Below, in pieces: positions 16,968 to 26,017 of a stretch of DNA of 64,000 nt. The stretch lies in assembly GCF_025677645.1 (NCBI RefSeq), contig NZ_CP106879.1, forward strand, positions 2,232,001-2,296,000. Reading direction: 5' to 3'. The notes below the pieces were generated by a model. It did no database searches and was not told the DNA's origin. It saw only the letters and a program-made list of their open reading frames with translations. The stretch's first letter is position 1; the number at the start of each line of letters is the position of its first letter. The stretch comes from Curtobacterium poinsettiae (GTDB lineage: Bacteria; Actinomycetota; Actinomycetes; Actinomycetales; Microbacteriaceae). Both the position numbers and the translations under genes were made by a program.

Positions 16968-17005
16968 CGCTTTCCAGTCCAGCTGCGATGGGAAGGAACG
17001 CGCGT

Positions 17006-17068
17006 CGCGACCGCCTGGAGGCCCGACGCCCGCCCGCCGGACCGGCACCGGGCCTCCAGGCGGTCGCG
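17006..17068. repeat. Palindrome with 20-bp arms (GGAGGC family)
   Basis: Outer arms CGCGACCGCCTGGAGGCCCG and its complement are perfect; the 23-nt middle is imperfect. Same core as the elements at 6801 and 26962. Confidence 0.65.
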
Positions 17069-17201
17069 TCCGCACCCCGCGCGCACGGTGGCAGCGTCCC
17101 CTCGCGAACGCGACAGGATCCCGCGGAACGTTCGCGACGTTCTGTCGCTCTCGCGAGTGCGAGCGCCGAGGCCGTCAGCGCGCTGTCGCTCTGGCCACAC
17201 G

Positions 17202-17241
17202 CACGAAGGGCCCCGCACCTGACGGTGCGGGGCCCTTCGTG
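17202..17241. terminator. Hairpin terminator of glnA1
   Basis: A perfect 18-bp stem (CACGAAGGGCCCCGCACC and complement) with loop TGAC lies 17 nt beyond the glnA1 stop on the minus strand. Confidence 0.8.
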
Positions 17242-17257
17242 TGGTTGTCAGCGAGAC

Positions 17258-18682
17258 TCAGACGCCGAAGTACAGCTCGTACTCGAACGGGTGCGGGCGC
17301 TGGGCCAGCGGGAGGATCTCGTTCTCGCGCTTGTAGTCGATCCAGGTCTGGATGAGGTCCTCGGTGAAGACGTTGCCCTTCGTGAGGAACTCGTGGTCCG
17401 CCTCGAGCGCGTCGAGCGCCTCGTCGAGCGAGCCGGGGACCTGGGGGATGCCCTTGGCCTCCTCCGGGGGGAGCTCGTAGAGGTCCTTGTCGACCGGCTC
17501 GTGCGGCTCGATGCGGTTCTGGATGCCGTCGAGGCCCGCCATCAGCTGCGCGGCGAAGGCGAGGTACGGGTTTCCGGAGGCGTCGGGCGCGCGGAACTCG
17601 ATGCGCTTGGCCTTCGGGTTGGTGCCCGTGATCGGGATGCGGATCGCCGCCGAGCGGTTGCCGGCCGAGTAGACCAGGTTGACCGGGGCCTCGAAACCCT
17701 TGACCAGACGGTGGTACGAGTTGATCGACGGGTTGGTGAAGGCGAGCAGCGCCGGGGCGTGCTTCAGGATGCCGCCGATGTACCAGCGGGCGAGGTCCGA
17801 CAGACCGCCGTAGCCGTTCTCGTCGTAGAAGAGCGGCTTGCCGTCGGACCAGAGCGACTGGTGGGTGTGCATGCCCGAGCCGTTGTCGCCGAAGAGCGGC
17901 TTCGGCATGAACGTGGCGACCTTGCCCCACTGGTCGGCCGTGTTCTTGACGATGTACTTGAACTTCAGGATGTCGTCCGCGGCGTGGACCATCGTGTCGA
18001 ACTTGTAGTTGATCTCCTGCTGGCCGCCGGTGCCCACCTCGTGGTGCGAGCGCTCGAGCTCGAAGCCGGCGTCGATCAGCTTGAGGGTGATGTCGTCGCG
18101 CAGGTCGGCGGTCTTGTCGACCGGCGACACGGGGAAGTAGCCGCCCTTGTACGGGGTCTTGTTGGCGAGGTTGCCGCCCTCTTCGTCACGACCGGTGTTC
18201 CAGGCGCCCTCTTCGGAGTCGACGGCGTAGAAGGACTCGTTCTGCGTGACCGAGTAGCGGACGTCGTCGAAGATGTAGAACTCGGCCTCGGGGGCGAAGA
18301 ACGCGGTGTCCGCGATGCCCGTCGACGCGAGGTACTTCTCGGCCTTCTTCGCGACCTGGCGCGGGTCGCGGCCGTAGATCTCACCGTTCCGCGGGTTGTA
18401 GATGTCGAAGATCATGATGAGCGTGCGCTCGGCGCGGAACTGGTCGACGTACGCCGTGGTGACATCGGGGATCAGCTGCATGTCGGACTCGTGGATCGAC
18501 GCGAACCCACGGATCGAGGAGCCGTCGAACAGCTGGCCGACCGAGAAGAAGTCCTCGTCGACGGTGGATGCCGGGATGTTGAAGTGCTGCTGCACACCGG
18601 GCAGGTCCGTGAAGCGGATGTCGAGGAACTTGACGTCGGTGTCCTTGATGAAGGCCAGGACCTCGGAGGAATCGCTGAACAT
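17258..18682 (-). CDS. glnA1: Glutamine synthetase type I (adenylylation-regulated)
   Basis: The principal ammonium-assimilating enzyme. The 474-aa protein shows [15 protein letters not shown], the metal motif [60 protein letters not shown] and the adenylylation segment [10 protein letters not shown] with the target Tyr at about residue 402, so it is the substrate of GlnE. The ATG at 18682 (MFSDSSEVL) is chosen because GGAGA lies 8 nt upstream; an in-frame extension further upstream looks non-coding. It converges on the polysaccharide operon and ends at a strong hairpin. Mycobacterium tuberculosis keeps glnA1, glnE and glnA2 contiguous; here 5.7 kb separates glnE from glnA1. Confidence 0.96.
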   Translation of the reverse strand: MFSDSSEVLAFIKDTDVKFLDIRFTDLPGVQQHFNIPASTVDEDFFSVGQLFDGSSIRGFASIHESDMQLIPDVTTAYVDQFRAERTLIMIFDIYNPRNGEIYGRDPRQVAKKAEKYLASTGIADTAFFAPEAEFYIFDDVRYSVTQNESFYAVDSEEGAWNTGRDEEGGNLANKTPYKGGYFPVSPVDKTADLRDDITLKLIDAGFELERSHHEVGTGGQQEINYKFDTMVHAADDILKFKYIVKNTADQWGKVATFMPKPLFGDNGSGMHTHQSLWSDGKPLFYDENGYGGLSDLARWYIGGILKHAPALLAFTNPSINSYHRLVKGFEAPVNLVYSAGNRSAAIRIPITGTNPKAKRIEFRAPDASGNPYLAFAAQLMAGLDGIQNRIEPHEPVDKDLYELPPEEAKGIPQVPGSLDEALDALEADHEFLTKGNVFTEDLIQTWIDYKRENEILPLAQRPHPFEYELYFGV

Positions 18683-18810
18683 GGGGCCGATCTCCAATGG
18701 GTTGGGTGATGTCGGAGGCACCGGTCAAGGCACCTCCGACGAGGCTATTGACACGGGGTTTCCCGGACATGACTGGTTTGTTTCGGGCGTGTTACGCCCG
18801 GACCGTCGCC

Positions 18811-18816
18811 TACGCT
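18811..18816 (+). promoter_or_regulatory. -10 hexamer of a leaderless promoter (RDD gene)
   Basis: TACGCT ends 7 nt before the ATG at 18824. Confidence 0.55.
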
Positions 18817-18823
18817 GGGGACC

Positions 18824-19279
18824 ATGGCCCGCAGCACTCCCAGTCCGTCCGCGCCCTCCGAGCACCCGGACGGATGGCCGGGGAAGGACCTCGGGCTGCC
18901 CGAGTCCGGGCCCCGGAGTGTCGGGCGGATCGGCCGGCGGGTCGTCGCGCTGCTGATCGACGGTGCGCTGGCCGACCTGGTCGCCTACGTCACCGGTGTG
19001 TGGTCGCCGGTGAACGGTTCGGGCGACATCGCGCACTCCTGGGTGCAGATCGCCATCTTCGCCGTGCTGCAGATCGTCTTCATCTGCCTGCTGTCCGGGT
19101 CGTTCGGCCACATCTGCGTCGGACTCCGGGTCGTGCCCATGCGCGGGGGCTACGTGGGGGTGTGGCGGCCGATCCTCCGGACGGTGCTGCTCTGCCTGGT
19201 GGTCCCGGCGCTCATCATCGACCGCGACAGCCGGGGCGCGCACGACCGCATCGCCGGGACGGTGCTCGTCCGGCGCTGA
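18824..19279 (+). CDS. RDD-family membrane protein
   Basis: A 151-aa protein with a proline-rich cytoplasmic N-terminus followed by the RDD signature RRVVALLIDGALADLVAYV, in which the Arg and Asp residues start the first transmembrane helix. A second helix (WVQIAIFAVLQIVFICLLSG) and a third (TVLLCLVVPALII) follow, and the C-terminal DRDSRGAHDRIAGT loop is typical. Function is unknown for the family; transport has been proposed. It sits between glnA1 and DUF4191, its conserved neighbours in Actinobacteria (Rv2219A/Rv2219 next to glnA1 in M. tuberculosis), and is divergent from glnA1 with 141 bp between starts. Confidence 0.92.
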   Translation: MARSTPSPSAPSEHPDGWPGKDLGLPESGPRSVGRIGRRVVALLIDGALADLVAYVTGVWSPVNGSGDIAHSWVQIAIFAVLQIVFICLLSGSFGHICVGLRVVPMRGGYVGVWRPILRTVLLCLVVPALIIDRDSRGAHDRIAGTVLVRR

Positions 19280-19333
19280 TCGTGGCTGGCCGGGGTGCGG
19301 CGAGCGGGCCGTGCCTGTCGTCCGCGCCGTCGC

Positions 19334-19418
19334 ACCGTGCGAGGTTGCTCATCCGGTGCGAGCATGCCCGCCCGGTGCGCCGTCGGAGTCCCGCACCGAG
19401 CCGACAACCTCGCACGGT
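19334..19418. repeat. 14-bp-arm inverted repeat in an RDD-DUF4191 intergenic gap
   Basis: ACCGTGCGAGGTTG at 19334-19347 is the exact complement of 19405-19418, 57 bp apart. The same gap also contains further GGTGCG/CGCACC elements, suggesting layered foldback structure. Confidence 0.5.
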
Positions 19419-19502
19419 TCTCCGAAGGTCGCACGGTGCAGGCCTCGCGAACACCGACGCCCCGCGGTCACTCCACGCTCAGACACTCCACGCTCAGACG
19501 AC

Positions 19503-19534
19503 GACGCCCCCGACCGGATCTGGTCGGGGGCGTC
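19503..19534. terminator. Hairpin terminator after DUF4191 gene
   Basis: A perfect 13-bp stem (GACGCCCCCGACC and complement) with a 6-nt loop, 21 nt beyond the DUF4191 stop on the minus strand. Confidence 0.75.
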
Positions 19535-19555
19535 CTGGTGTACGGAGGGCTCGGG

Positions 19556-20272
19556 TCAGCGCGGCCGTCCGGCGCGGGCCCGCATCGGGTCCATGCCCTT
19601 CGGGATCGAGGCCGCAGGGCTCTGGGTCAGCGAGTCGAGACGGTTCGCGACCGCCAGGACCTCGTTGCGGTTGAGCGACTTCTTGAGCTTGTTCATGGCA
19701 CGGGGCAGCTTGTGCAGCGTCAGGCTCTCACCGGTGCCGTCTCCCACGTGCAGCACGTGCACGGCGACGTTCGGGACGATGCGCTGGACCTTGCGGCGCT
19801 CCTCGTCGACCTGGCGGTTGAGGTTGCCGCGCTGGCCCTCGGTGATCAGGACCACTCCGGGGCGACCCACGGCGCGGTAGACCGCTGCCTGCGAGCGACC
19901 GTGCACCGCGACGGGCATCTCGCTCGAGCGCCACTGGCGACGGAGCGAGTTCGACAGCACGGCACCGACCGCGCCGGGCTGGCCTTCGATCTGGGAGTAC
20001 GCGGCACGCTCTGCCAGGCGGCCGAGCACGATGAGGAAGAGCAGCACACCGAGCAGCACACCGGCGACGATCCACAGGACGATCGCGAGCCAGTTCTGCC
20101 CCGGCAGGAGCAGCGCCAGCAGGACACCGAGGACGACCGGACCGACGAAGGCGAGGGCGAACCACCAGACCGACGACGGATCGGCCTTCCGGGTCATCTG
20201 GAAGACCTGGAACATCTGCTTGAGACGCCCCGGCTCCTTCGCCTTCTTGTCTGTGGAAGAGCTGCGTGCCAT
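19556..20272 (-). CDS. DUF4191 membrane protein
   Basis: A 238-aa protein with a Lys-rich start (SSSTDKKAKEPGRLKQM), a short amphipathic segment, and two adjacent transmembrane helices (WFALAFVGPVVLGVLLALLL and LAIVLWIVAGVLLGVLLFLIVL). A conserved cytoplasmic domain follows (SQIEGQPGAVGAVL, GRPGVVLITEG, RVxRIVPNVAVHVLHVGDG-type text, LPRAMNKLKKSLNRNEVLAV). It matches DUF4191 (Rv2219 in M. tuberculosis), normally next to lipA; function unknown. The ATG at 20272 is chosen because a -10 box ends 6 nt upstream. The usual neighbour lipA is not present on the other side here. Confidence 0.9.
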   Translation of the reverse strand: MARSSSTDKKAKEPGRLKQMFQVFQMTRKADPSSVWWFALAFVGPVVLGVLLALLLPGQNWLAIVLWIVAGVLLGVLLFLIVLGRLAERAAYSQIEGQPGAVGAVLSNSLRRQWRSSEMPVAVHGRSQAAVYRAVGRPGVVLITEGQRGNLNRQVDEERRKVQRIVPNVAVHVLHVGDGTGESLTLHKLPRAMNKLKKSLNRNEVLAVANRLDSLTQSPAASIPKGMDPMRARAGRPR

Positions 20273-20278
20273 GCGAAC

Positions 20279-20284
20279 AGGATA
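20279..20284 (-). promoter_or_regulatory. -10 hexamer of a leaderless promoter (DUF4191 gene)
   Basis: On the minus strand TATCCT ends 6 nt before the ATG of the DUF4191 gene. Confidence 0.55.
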
Positions 20285-20400
20285 CGGCCTCCGTGCGCCA
20301 GGGGAGACCGTCGCGTGTCCGGCTGTGCGCGAACACGTCTTGTCCACAGGTGGTGCAGGAGAGCCTGGAGGCCCACCGCGCCACGGCCACGCTGGTCACC

Positions 20401-21219
20401 ATGGAGACGAGCACCGACCACCACCCGGATCGCTGGATCGCGACCGGCAACGAGCACGACGAGCACGAGGTGCTCACCTGGGTCGCCGACCGCTCCGCGG
20501 CCGCCGAGCGGCACCTCGTCCCGGTGGCCGCGGTCGGTCGGACCGCGACGGGGCGTCTCGTCGTCGACCTCGACCGGCCGACCGGTACGTCGCTCGTGCC
20601 GGCGCTCGACCGGCTCGGCACCCCGACCACCGGGGCCGCGGTGACCCTGACGGTCCCGCTCCTCGAGCTCCTGGTGGCGGTGCACGACGGCGCGGTCCTG
20701 CTCGGTCCCGCCGGCATCGACGACGTGCTGGTGGACGACTCCGGTGCCGTCGTGCTCTGCGACCGCCCGACGAGCGCGACGAACCCGACCGACGAAACCG
20801 ACGCGACGACCCCGCCGCGCCCCGCGCACCCGGCGGATGCGACCCGGACCCTCGTGCTCGCGGCTCGGACCGTGTGGGACCGTGTCGACCCGGCCGACCC
20901 TGCCCAGGCCCCGGTGCTCGGAGCGTTGCAGGACGCCCTCGACGGTGACGGGCCGAGCGCACGAGCAGCGCTCGACGTCGTCCGTGCCGCCGCCGCGCCC
21001 CGGCCGTTCCGCTGGACCCCTGTGCCGAGCGACCTCGTGTTCGCCGAACCGCCGACACCGGACGGGCAGGACGGACTGCTCGAGCGTCTCCGCGACGTGG
21101 TCGAGCACGGGGTCCCGCTCGGAGCCGATCGACGACTCCCGCTCCGCCGTGTGCTCGTGGGGCTCGTCGTCGCCGTCGGGTCGGTGGTCGCCGCCCTGAC
21201 CCTGCTCGGCGGGGGGTGA
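20401..21219 (+). CDS. Unknown membrane-tethered protein with kinase-C-lobe-like segment
   Basis: I recognise no named family. The 272-aa protein has an unstructured acidic/His start, a domain of about 200 residues, and one C-terminal transmembrane helix (VLVGLVVAVGSVVAALTLLGGG), so it would be tail-anchored facing the cytoplasm. Within the domain, LLVAVHDGAVLLGPAGIDDVLVDDSGAVVLCD has the spacing of a Hanks-kinase catalytic loop (H.xGxxHGxxxxxNVLVxxxGxxxLxD) but lacks the catalytic HRD/HGD Asp and the metal-binding residues. A degenerate pseudokinase is my inference, not a demonstrated homology. It is divergent from DUF4191 (128 bp) and convergent with sucB, at the site where many Actinobacteria carry lipB-lipA. 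The ATG at 20401 is chosen as the first start after which composition becomes protein-like; longer in-frame starts overlap the DUF4191 promoter. Confidence 0.65.
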   Translation: METSTDHHPDRWIATGNEHDEHEVLTWVADRSAAAERHLVPVAAVGRTATGRLVVDLDRPTGTSLVPALDRLGTPTTGAAVTLTVPLLELLVAVHDGAVLLGPAGIDDVLVDDSGAVVLCDRPTSATNPTDETDATTPPRPAHPADATRTLVLAARTVWDRVDPADPAQAPVLGALQDALDGDGPSARAALDVVRAAAAPRPFRWTPVPSDLVFAEPPTPDGQDGLLERLRDVVEHGVPLGADRRLPLRRVLVGLVVAVGSVVAALTLLGGG

Positions 21220-21274
21220 CGCGATGGGTGACGCGGCGGGTGACGCGGTAGATGACGTCGCCCCCGGAACGGGA

Positions 21275-21309
21275 ACGGCCCCGGCTCCCACGAGGGGAAC
21301 CGGGGCCGT
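21275..21309. terminator. Hairpin terminator of the sucB operon
   Basis: ACGGCCCCGG pairs with CCGGGGCCGT and an inner TCCC/GGGG pair around ACGA, 18 nt beyond the sucB stop (minus strand) and 56 nt after the convergent gene; it could serve both. Confidence 0.7.
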
Positions 21310-21326
21310 CGGCCGTGCTGCTGGGA

Positions 21327-22838
21327 TCAGTACCCGAGGTTCGGGGCGAAGTTGCCCTCTTCGAGACGGTTCTTCACCGCGACGAGGTACCGCGAGGCGT
21401 CCGCGCCGTCGATGATCCGGTGGTCGTACGACAGTGCCAGGTAGACGAACGAGCGGATGGCGATGGCCTCCTGGCCGTCGACCTTCACGACCGCCGGGCG
21501 CTTCGTGACGATGCCGGTGCCGAGGATCGCCGACTGCGGCAGGAACACCACGGGGGTGTCGAACAGCGCGCCACGCGAACCGGTGTTGGTCAGCGTGAAC
21601 GTGCCGCCGGCCAGCTCGTCGGGCTTCAGCTGGTTGTTCCGGGTGCGCTCGGCGAGGTCCGCGATGGACTTCGAGAACTGCGCCAGGTCCAGCGAGGCCG
21701 CGTCCTTGATGACCGGGGTCAGCAGGCCGCGCTCGGTGTCCACCGCGATGGAGACGTTCTCGGTCTCCGGGTAGACGATCTCGTCGCCCTCGACCGTGGA
21801 GTTGATCTTCGGGTGGGCCTTCAGCGCCTCGGACGCCGCGAGGGCGAAGAACGGCATGAAGGAGAGCTTCGAGCCGGTCTTCTCGAGGAACTCCGCCTTG
21901 TGCGCGTCGCGGAACTGCGCCACCTTCGTGACGTCGACCTCGACGACGCTCGTGAGCTGCGCGGTCGAGGTCATCGACTGCACGGCACGCTCGGCCACCA
22001 CCTTGCGCAGGCGGGTCATCTTCTCGCGGGTTCCGCGCAGCGGCGAGACCTCGGCGACGAACGGGCCGGACGCGGTGGCGGGTGCTGCTGCAGCCGGGGC
22101 GGCCGGGGCCTTCGCAGCGGCGGCGAGGACGTCCTCCTTGCGGATGCGCCCCCCGACACCGGAACCCGTGACCGTGGACAGGTCGACTCCCTGCTCGTTG
22201 GCGAGCTTGCGCACCAGCGGGGTGACGTAGCCGGAGGCCGCGCCGTCCTGCGTGGGGTTCGGCACCGCGGCGGCGGTGGCGCTCGGCGCGGAAGCCGGAG
22301 CCGGCGCGGCTGCCGGAGCGGCCTGGGCCGGCACGGCCGCCGGCGGAGCGGCTGCGGGCGGCGGGACCGGCGCGGCGGCCGGGACCGGCGCTGCCGCGGG
22401 CGGGGCGGACGGTGCCTGCGGGGCGGCGGGCTGCGTCTGACCGGCGGGAGCGGGCTCGGGCTCCGTGGGCTCGGGCGCGGGGGTCTCGGCCTCCTGCTCC
22501 GTGCTCGGAGCGGCCTCGGGCTCCTCGGCGTCGGCAGCGGCGGCGTTCGTGTCGTCGGCGCCGGAGTCGGACGAGTCCGAACCGCCGTCCGACGAGCCGG
22601 AGCCGTCACCGATCTTCACGAGGGCGGTGCCGACCTCGACGGTCTCGTCCTCCGGCACGAGGATCTCCTCGACGACGCCGGCGATCGGCGACGGGATCTC
22701 GGTGTCGACCTTGTCGGTCGAGACCTCGAGCAGCGGCTCGTCGACCTCGACCCGGTCACCGACGTTCTTCAGCCATCGGGTCACCGTGCCCTCGGTGACG
22801 CTCTCGCCGAGCGCCGGGAGGTTGACGGATTCGCTCAT
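21327..22838 (-). CDS. sucB: 2-oxoglutarate dehydrogenase E2 (dihydrolipoamide succinyltransferase)
   Basis: E2 core of a 2-oxo-acid dehydrogenase complex. The 503-aa protein has one lipoyl domain (residues 1-78, lipoyl Lys in STDKVDTE), an extended acidic and then Ala/Pro-rich linker (about 80-200), a peripheral subunit-binding domain ([19 protein letters not shown] to [11 protein letters not shown]), a second Ala/Pro linker, and the acyltransferase domain with the catalytic His/Asp in [11 protein letters not shown]. Many actinobacterial SucB have two or three lipoyl domains; this one has a single domain and compensates with a long flexible arm. The E3 gene lies 73 nt upstream on the same strand. 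Succinyl versus acetyl specificity is inferred from actinobacterial synteny. Confidence 0.92.
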   Translation of the reverse strand: MSESVNLPALGESVTEGTVTRWLKNVGDRVEVDEPLLEVSTDKVDTEIPSPIAGVVEEILVPEDETVEVGTALVKIGDGSGSSDGGSDSSDSGADDTNAAAADAEEPEAAPSTEQEAETPAPEPTEPEPAPAGQTQPAAPQAPSAPPAAAPVPAAAPVPPPAAAPPAAVPAQAAPAAAPAPASAPSATAAAVPNPTQDGAASGYVTPLVRKLANEQGVDLSTVTGSGVGGRIRKEDVLAAAAKAPAAPAAAAPATASGPFVAEVSPLRGTREKMTRLRKVVAERAVQSMTSTAQLTSVVEVDVTKVAQFRDAHKAEFLEKTGSKLSFMPFFALAASEALKAHPKINSTVEGDEIVYPETENVSIAVDTERGLLTPVIKDAASLDLAQFSKSIADLAERTRNNQLKPDELAGGTFTLTNTGSRGALFDTPVVFLPQSAILGTGIVTKRPAVVKVDGQEAIAIRSFVYLALSYDHRIIDGADASRYLVAVKNRLEEGNFAPNLGY

Positions 22839-22911
22839 CGGGTGGACTCCTCTTCGCGGGGGATTGCAGTGGTTGTTGGTGTGGTTGTCACAGCGCGCTG
22901 ACCGGTGCCGG

Positions 22912-24285
22912 TCACAGCGCGTGCAGCGGCTTGCCCGCGAGGTGCAGGAACGCCTCGCCGAGGGCTTCGTTCTGGGTCGGGTGACCGTGCACCAGGGGAG
23001 CGATGTCCTCGGGGTAGGCCTCCCAGTTCACGGCGAGCTGGGCTTCGCCGATGAGCTCGCCGACGCGGGCACCGATCATGCTGACGCCGACGACGGGGCC
23101 GTCCACGACGCGCACGACCTTGACGGAACCGGAGGTCCCGATGATGTGGCTCTTGCCGTTGCCGGCCAGGTTGTACTCGTACGAGTCGACCTTGTCGGCG
23201 CCGTACTGCTCTTCGGCCTTGGCCTGCGAGAGCCCGACCGACGCGACCTCGGGGTCGGAGTAGGTGATCTTCGGGATGTTCTTGTCCTCGATGACCACCG
23301 GGTTGAGGCCGGCGATCTCCTCGGCGACGAAGATGCCCTGCTGGAAGCCGCGGTGCGCGAGCTGCAGGCCGGGGACGATGTCGCCGACGGCGTAGACGTT
23401 CGGGATGTTCGTGGCGAGACGCTCGTTCGTGGTGACGAACCCGCGGTCCATCGCCACACCGACCTCGTCGTAGCCGACGTTCTGCGTGACCGGGCCACGG
23501 CCGACGGCGACGAGCAGGACGTCCCCGTCGAAGGTCTTGCCGTCCTCCAGTGTGACGACGACGCCGTTCTCGTGCTGCTCGACACCCTGGAACCGGACAC
23601 CGAGCGAGAACTCGATGCCGCGCTTGCGGAACGCGCGCTCCAGCTGCTTCGACATCGACTCGTCCTCGGCGGGGACCAGGTGCGGCAGGCCCTCGACGAT
23701 GGTGACCTCGGCCCCGAAGGACTTCCAGACGCTGGCGAACTCGACGCCGATGACGCCGCCGCCCAGGATGACGACCTTGTTCGGGACGTAGTCCATGCGG
23801 AGCGCGGTCTCGCTGGTGATCACGCGGCCGCCGATCTCGAGCCCGGGCAGGGACTTCGAGTAGGAGCCGGTCGCGAGCACGATGTTCTTGCCGGTGACGG
23901 TCTGGTCGCCGACCTGCACGGTGTTCTGGGAGGTCAGACGACCCCAGCCCTCGACCACGGTGATGCCGCGGGCCTTGATCAGGCCCTGCAGGCCCTTGTA
24001 CTTGGAGTTGATGACGCCCTGCTGGTAGTCGATCACCTTGGGCACGTCGACCCCGGCGAACTCAGCGATCACACCGTACTTCTCGGCGTCCCGCGTGCCG
24101 TCGGCGATCTCCGCGGCGTGCAGCAGCGCCTTGGTCGGGATGCAGCCGCGGTGCAGACACGTCCCTCCGAGCTTGTCGCCCTCGATGAGCGCGACGCTCA
24201 TGCCGAGTTCGGCGGCCCGGAGCGCAGCGGCGTACCCACCACTCCCGCCACCGAGGACAACGACGTCGTAAGTCTGTTCCGTCAC
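22912..24285 (-). CDS. lpdA: Dihydrolipoyl dehydrogenase (E3)
   Basis: FAD-dependent E3 that reoxidises dihydrolipoamide on E2. It has the FAD-binding [21 protein letters not shown], the redox-active disulfide [13 protein letters not shown], the NAD-binding [21 protein letters not shown] and the C-terminal dimer-interface [12 protein letters not shown] (catalytic His-Glu). The 457-aa length is normal. The GTG at 24285 has GAGGGAG 9 nt upstream, whereas a TTG three codons earlier overlaps that ribosome site, so the GTG is preferred. It precedes sucB and follows pepA on the same strand, with a strong hairpin between pepA and lpdA, so lpdA and sucB probably form one transcript. Confidence 0.96.
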   Translation of the reverse strand: MTEQTYDVVVLGGGSGGYAAALRAAELGMSVALIEGDKLGGTCLHRGCIPTKALLHAAEIADGTRDAEKYGVIAEFAGVDVPKVIDYQQGVINSKYKGLQGLIKARGITVVEGWGRLTSQNTVQVGDQTVTGKNIVLATGSYSKSLPGLEIGGRVITSETALRMDYVPNKVVILGGGVIGVEFASVWKSFGAEVTIVEGLPHLVPAEDESMSKQLERAFRKRGIEFSLGVRFQGVEQHENGVVVTLEDGKTFDGDVLLVAVGRGPVTQNVGYDEVGVAMDRGFVTTNERLATNIPNVYAVGDIVPGLQLAHRGFQQGIFVAEEIAGLNPVVIEDKNIPKITYSDPEVASVGLSQAKAEEQYGADKVDSYEYNLAGNGKSHIIGTSGSVKVVRVVDGPVVGVSMIGARVGELIGEAQLAVNWEAYPEDIAPLVHGHPTQNEALGEAFLHLAGKPLHAL

Positions 24286-24391
24286 CTGGTGCAACTCCCT
24301 CGTGCGTGTCGGGCCGATCGGGCCCTACGTGGACACCGCGGAGGGCGGCGTCCGACGGTCGGACCGCGTGGTTCCGGTCCCGTCCCGTGCA

Positions 24392-24433
24392 GTACCGGTG
24401 GGAGGCGCGTCGGTGCGCCGATCCCACCGGTAC
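24392..24433. terminator. Hairpin terminator of pepA
   Basis: Perfect 12-bp arms GTACCGGTGGGA/TCCCACCGGTAC around an 18-nt loop, starting 8 nt beyond the pepA stop on the minus strand. Confidence 0.65.
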
Positions 24434-24441
24434 CAAACCTA

Positions 24442-25932
24442 CTACTCGGACTGGAGGTCTTCTGCGAGAGCGATGAGCGTCCGGACCATCGCGCCCGTCG
24501 CACCCTTGCCCAACCAGGCGTACCCGCCGCCCTTGTTCTCCGACGGACCCGCGATGTCGAGGTGCGCCCAGGGGACACCCTCGCCGGCGAAGCGCTCGAG
24601 GAACTTGCCCGCGAGCAGCATGCCGCCGGCCGGGTTGCCCACCGTGGCGTTGACGATGTCGGCGACGTCGCTGGACAGCCGGGCCTCGAGTTCCTCGGGC
24701 AGCGGCATCGGCCAGATCGGCTCCGCGACGCCGTCGGCGACGGCGCGGACCTTCGCGACGAGGTCGTCGCTGCCCATCAGGCCGGTGGTGCGGTCGCCGA
24801 GCGCGACGACCTGGGCACCGGTCAGCGTGGCGACGTCGACGAGCGCGTCGGGCTGCTCGAGCGACGCGGCGGCCATCCCGTCACCGAGCACCAGGCGGCC
24901 CTCGGCATCGGTGTTCGTGACCTCGACCGTGGTGCCGTTCTTCAGCGTCAGGACGTCGCCCGGGCGGGTCGCGGTGCCGGAGGGCATGTTCTCGGCGAGG
25001 GCGAGCCACGCGGTCACGCGCACGTCGAGGCCCAGGCGGGCGGCGGCGACGGTCGCGGCGAGCACCGTGGCGGCACCGGTCATGTCGGTCTTCATGCCGA
25101 GCATCGACGCCGCCGGCTTGAGCGAGAGGCCGCCCGAGTCGAAGGTGATGCCCTTGCCCACGAGGGCGAGGTGCTTCGTGGCGGACTCCGGCGAGTACCG
25201 GACGACGACCAGGCGCGGGGGACGCGCCGAACCACGGCCGACGCCGAGGATGCCGCCGAAGCCCTGCTCCTCGAGCGCCTGCTCGTCGAGGACCTCGACG
25301 GTGAGCGGCAGGTCGGAGGCGAACCCGGTCGCGACGTCGGCGACGTCCTGCGGCCCGAGGTCGCCCGCGGCGGTGTTCACGAGGTCGCGCACGAGCGACG
25401 CGGCGTCGGCGACGATGGCGGGGCGCACGGCGGCGTCGGCGGCGACGTCCGCGGGGGCGACGACCTCGATGCGCTGGTCGCCGCGGGCCGGGGCCTTGGT
25501 GCCGGCGCCCTTGTGCCGGGTGAAGGCGTACGCACCGAGCGCCGCGCCCTCGAGGGCGGCGTCGACGAGCTCGGCCGAGTCGGTGGGCAGGGCGAGCGTG
25601 ATCGAGTCGACCCGGGGGAGCTGGCGGACGGCGCTGCCGGCCGCAGCACGGATCGCCGCGGCACCCGTGGCGGACCCGAGCCCGATCAGCGCGACCGACT
25701 TCGCACCGACGCCGGTGGCGGGCAGGCGGACGAGCTGGTCCTTCGCGCCGGTGACCCCGATCGCGGCGAGGTCGAGGCCGGCGAGGGCGTCGAGCGCGCC
25801 CAGGGCGGTGGGAGCGAGCACGGCGGTGCTGTCGGCCTCGCCGGACGAGCCCGGACGGACCCCGACGACGAGCACGTCGGCGGTGGTGGCCTCGGGGGGT
25901 GAACTGGTGGTGGAGAGCGTCGGTCGGACCAT
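24442..25932 (-). CDS. pepA: Leucyl aminopeptidase (M17)
   Basis: A cytosolic dizinc aminopeptidase that trims N-terminal residues from peptides. The C-terminal catalytic domain carries LVGKGITFDSGGLSLK (metal-ligand Lys and Asp), MKTDMTGAATV and the family signature NTDAEGRLVLGD with Asp and Glu ligands. A variable N-terminal domain occupies about residues 1-170. At 496 aa the length is normal. The ATG at 25932 is preceded 6 nt upstream by a TAGGGT box on the minus strand and by no clear Shine-Dalgarno. It is divergent from the PAC2 gene with 85 bp between them. Confidence 0.95.
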   Translation of the reverse strand: MVRPTLSTTSSPPEATTADVLVVGVRPGSSGEADSTAVLAPTALGALDALAGLDLAAIGVTGAKDQLVRLPATGVGAKSVALIGLGSATGAAAIRAAAGSAVRQLPRVDSITLALPTDSAELVDAALEGAALGAYAFTRHKGAGTKAPARGDQRIEVVAPADVAADAAVRPAIVADAASLVRDLVNTAAGDLGPQDVADVATGFASDLPLTVEVLDEQALEEQGFGGILGVGRGSARPPRLVVVRYSPESATKHLALVGKGITFDSGGLSLKPAASMLGMKTDMTGAATVLAATVAAARLGLDVRVTAWLALAENMPSGTATRPGDVLTLKNGTTVEVTNTDAEGRLVLGDGMAAASLEQPDALVDVATLTGAQVVALGDRTTGLMGSDDLVAKVRAVADGVAEPIWPMPLPEELEARLSSDVADIVNATVGNPAGGMLLAGKFLERFAGEGVPWAHLDIAGPSENKGGGYAWLGKGATGAMVRTLIALAEDLQSE

Positions 25933-25938
25933 GCTCCA

Positions 25939-25944
25939 ACCCTA
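25939..25944 (-). promoter_or_regulatory. -10 hexamer of a leaderless promoter (pepA)
   Basis: On the minus strand TAGGGT ends 6 nt before the ATG of pepA. Confidence 0.5.
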
Positions 25945-26004
25945 CCGACGGCCTGTTCGCTGTCGGCGTGGTCGTCGCGCACCGGTGACGTCGGAGGCCC
26001 CGCC

Positions 26005-26010
26005 TAGCAT
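26005..26010 (+). promoter_or_regulatory. -10 hexamer of a leaderless promoter (PAC2 gene)
   Basis: TAGCAT ends 7 nt before the GTG at 26018. It overlaps an in-frame ATG at 26009, which is therefore not the start. Confidence 0.55.
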
Positions 26011-26017
26011 GGGGACG

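Larger units (their letters stand above)
16829..17201. other. Intergenic block of palindromic repeats between convergent genes
   Basis: No gene is supported here. The block holds two long palindromes (listed separately) and an imperfect inverted pair of GCGACAGGAT/GTTCTGTCGC type around 17097-17154. A direct near-copy of the left arm of the first palindrome precedes it at 16902-16920. It separates the polysaccharide operon from glnA1. Confidence 0.5.

Noticed and set aside
16829..17201. Small genes in the palindrome-rich gap
   Set aside because: Open frames there only reflect palindromic GC-rich sequence; no start signals or protein-like composition.
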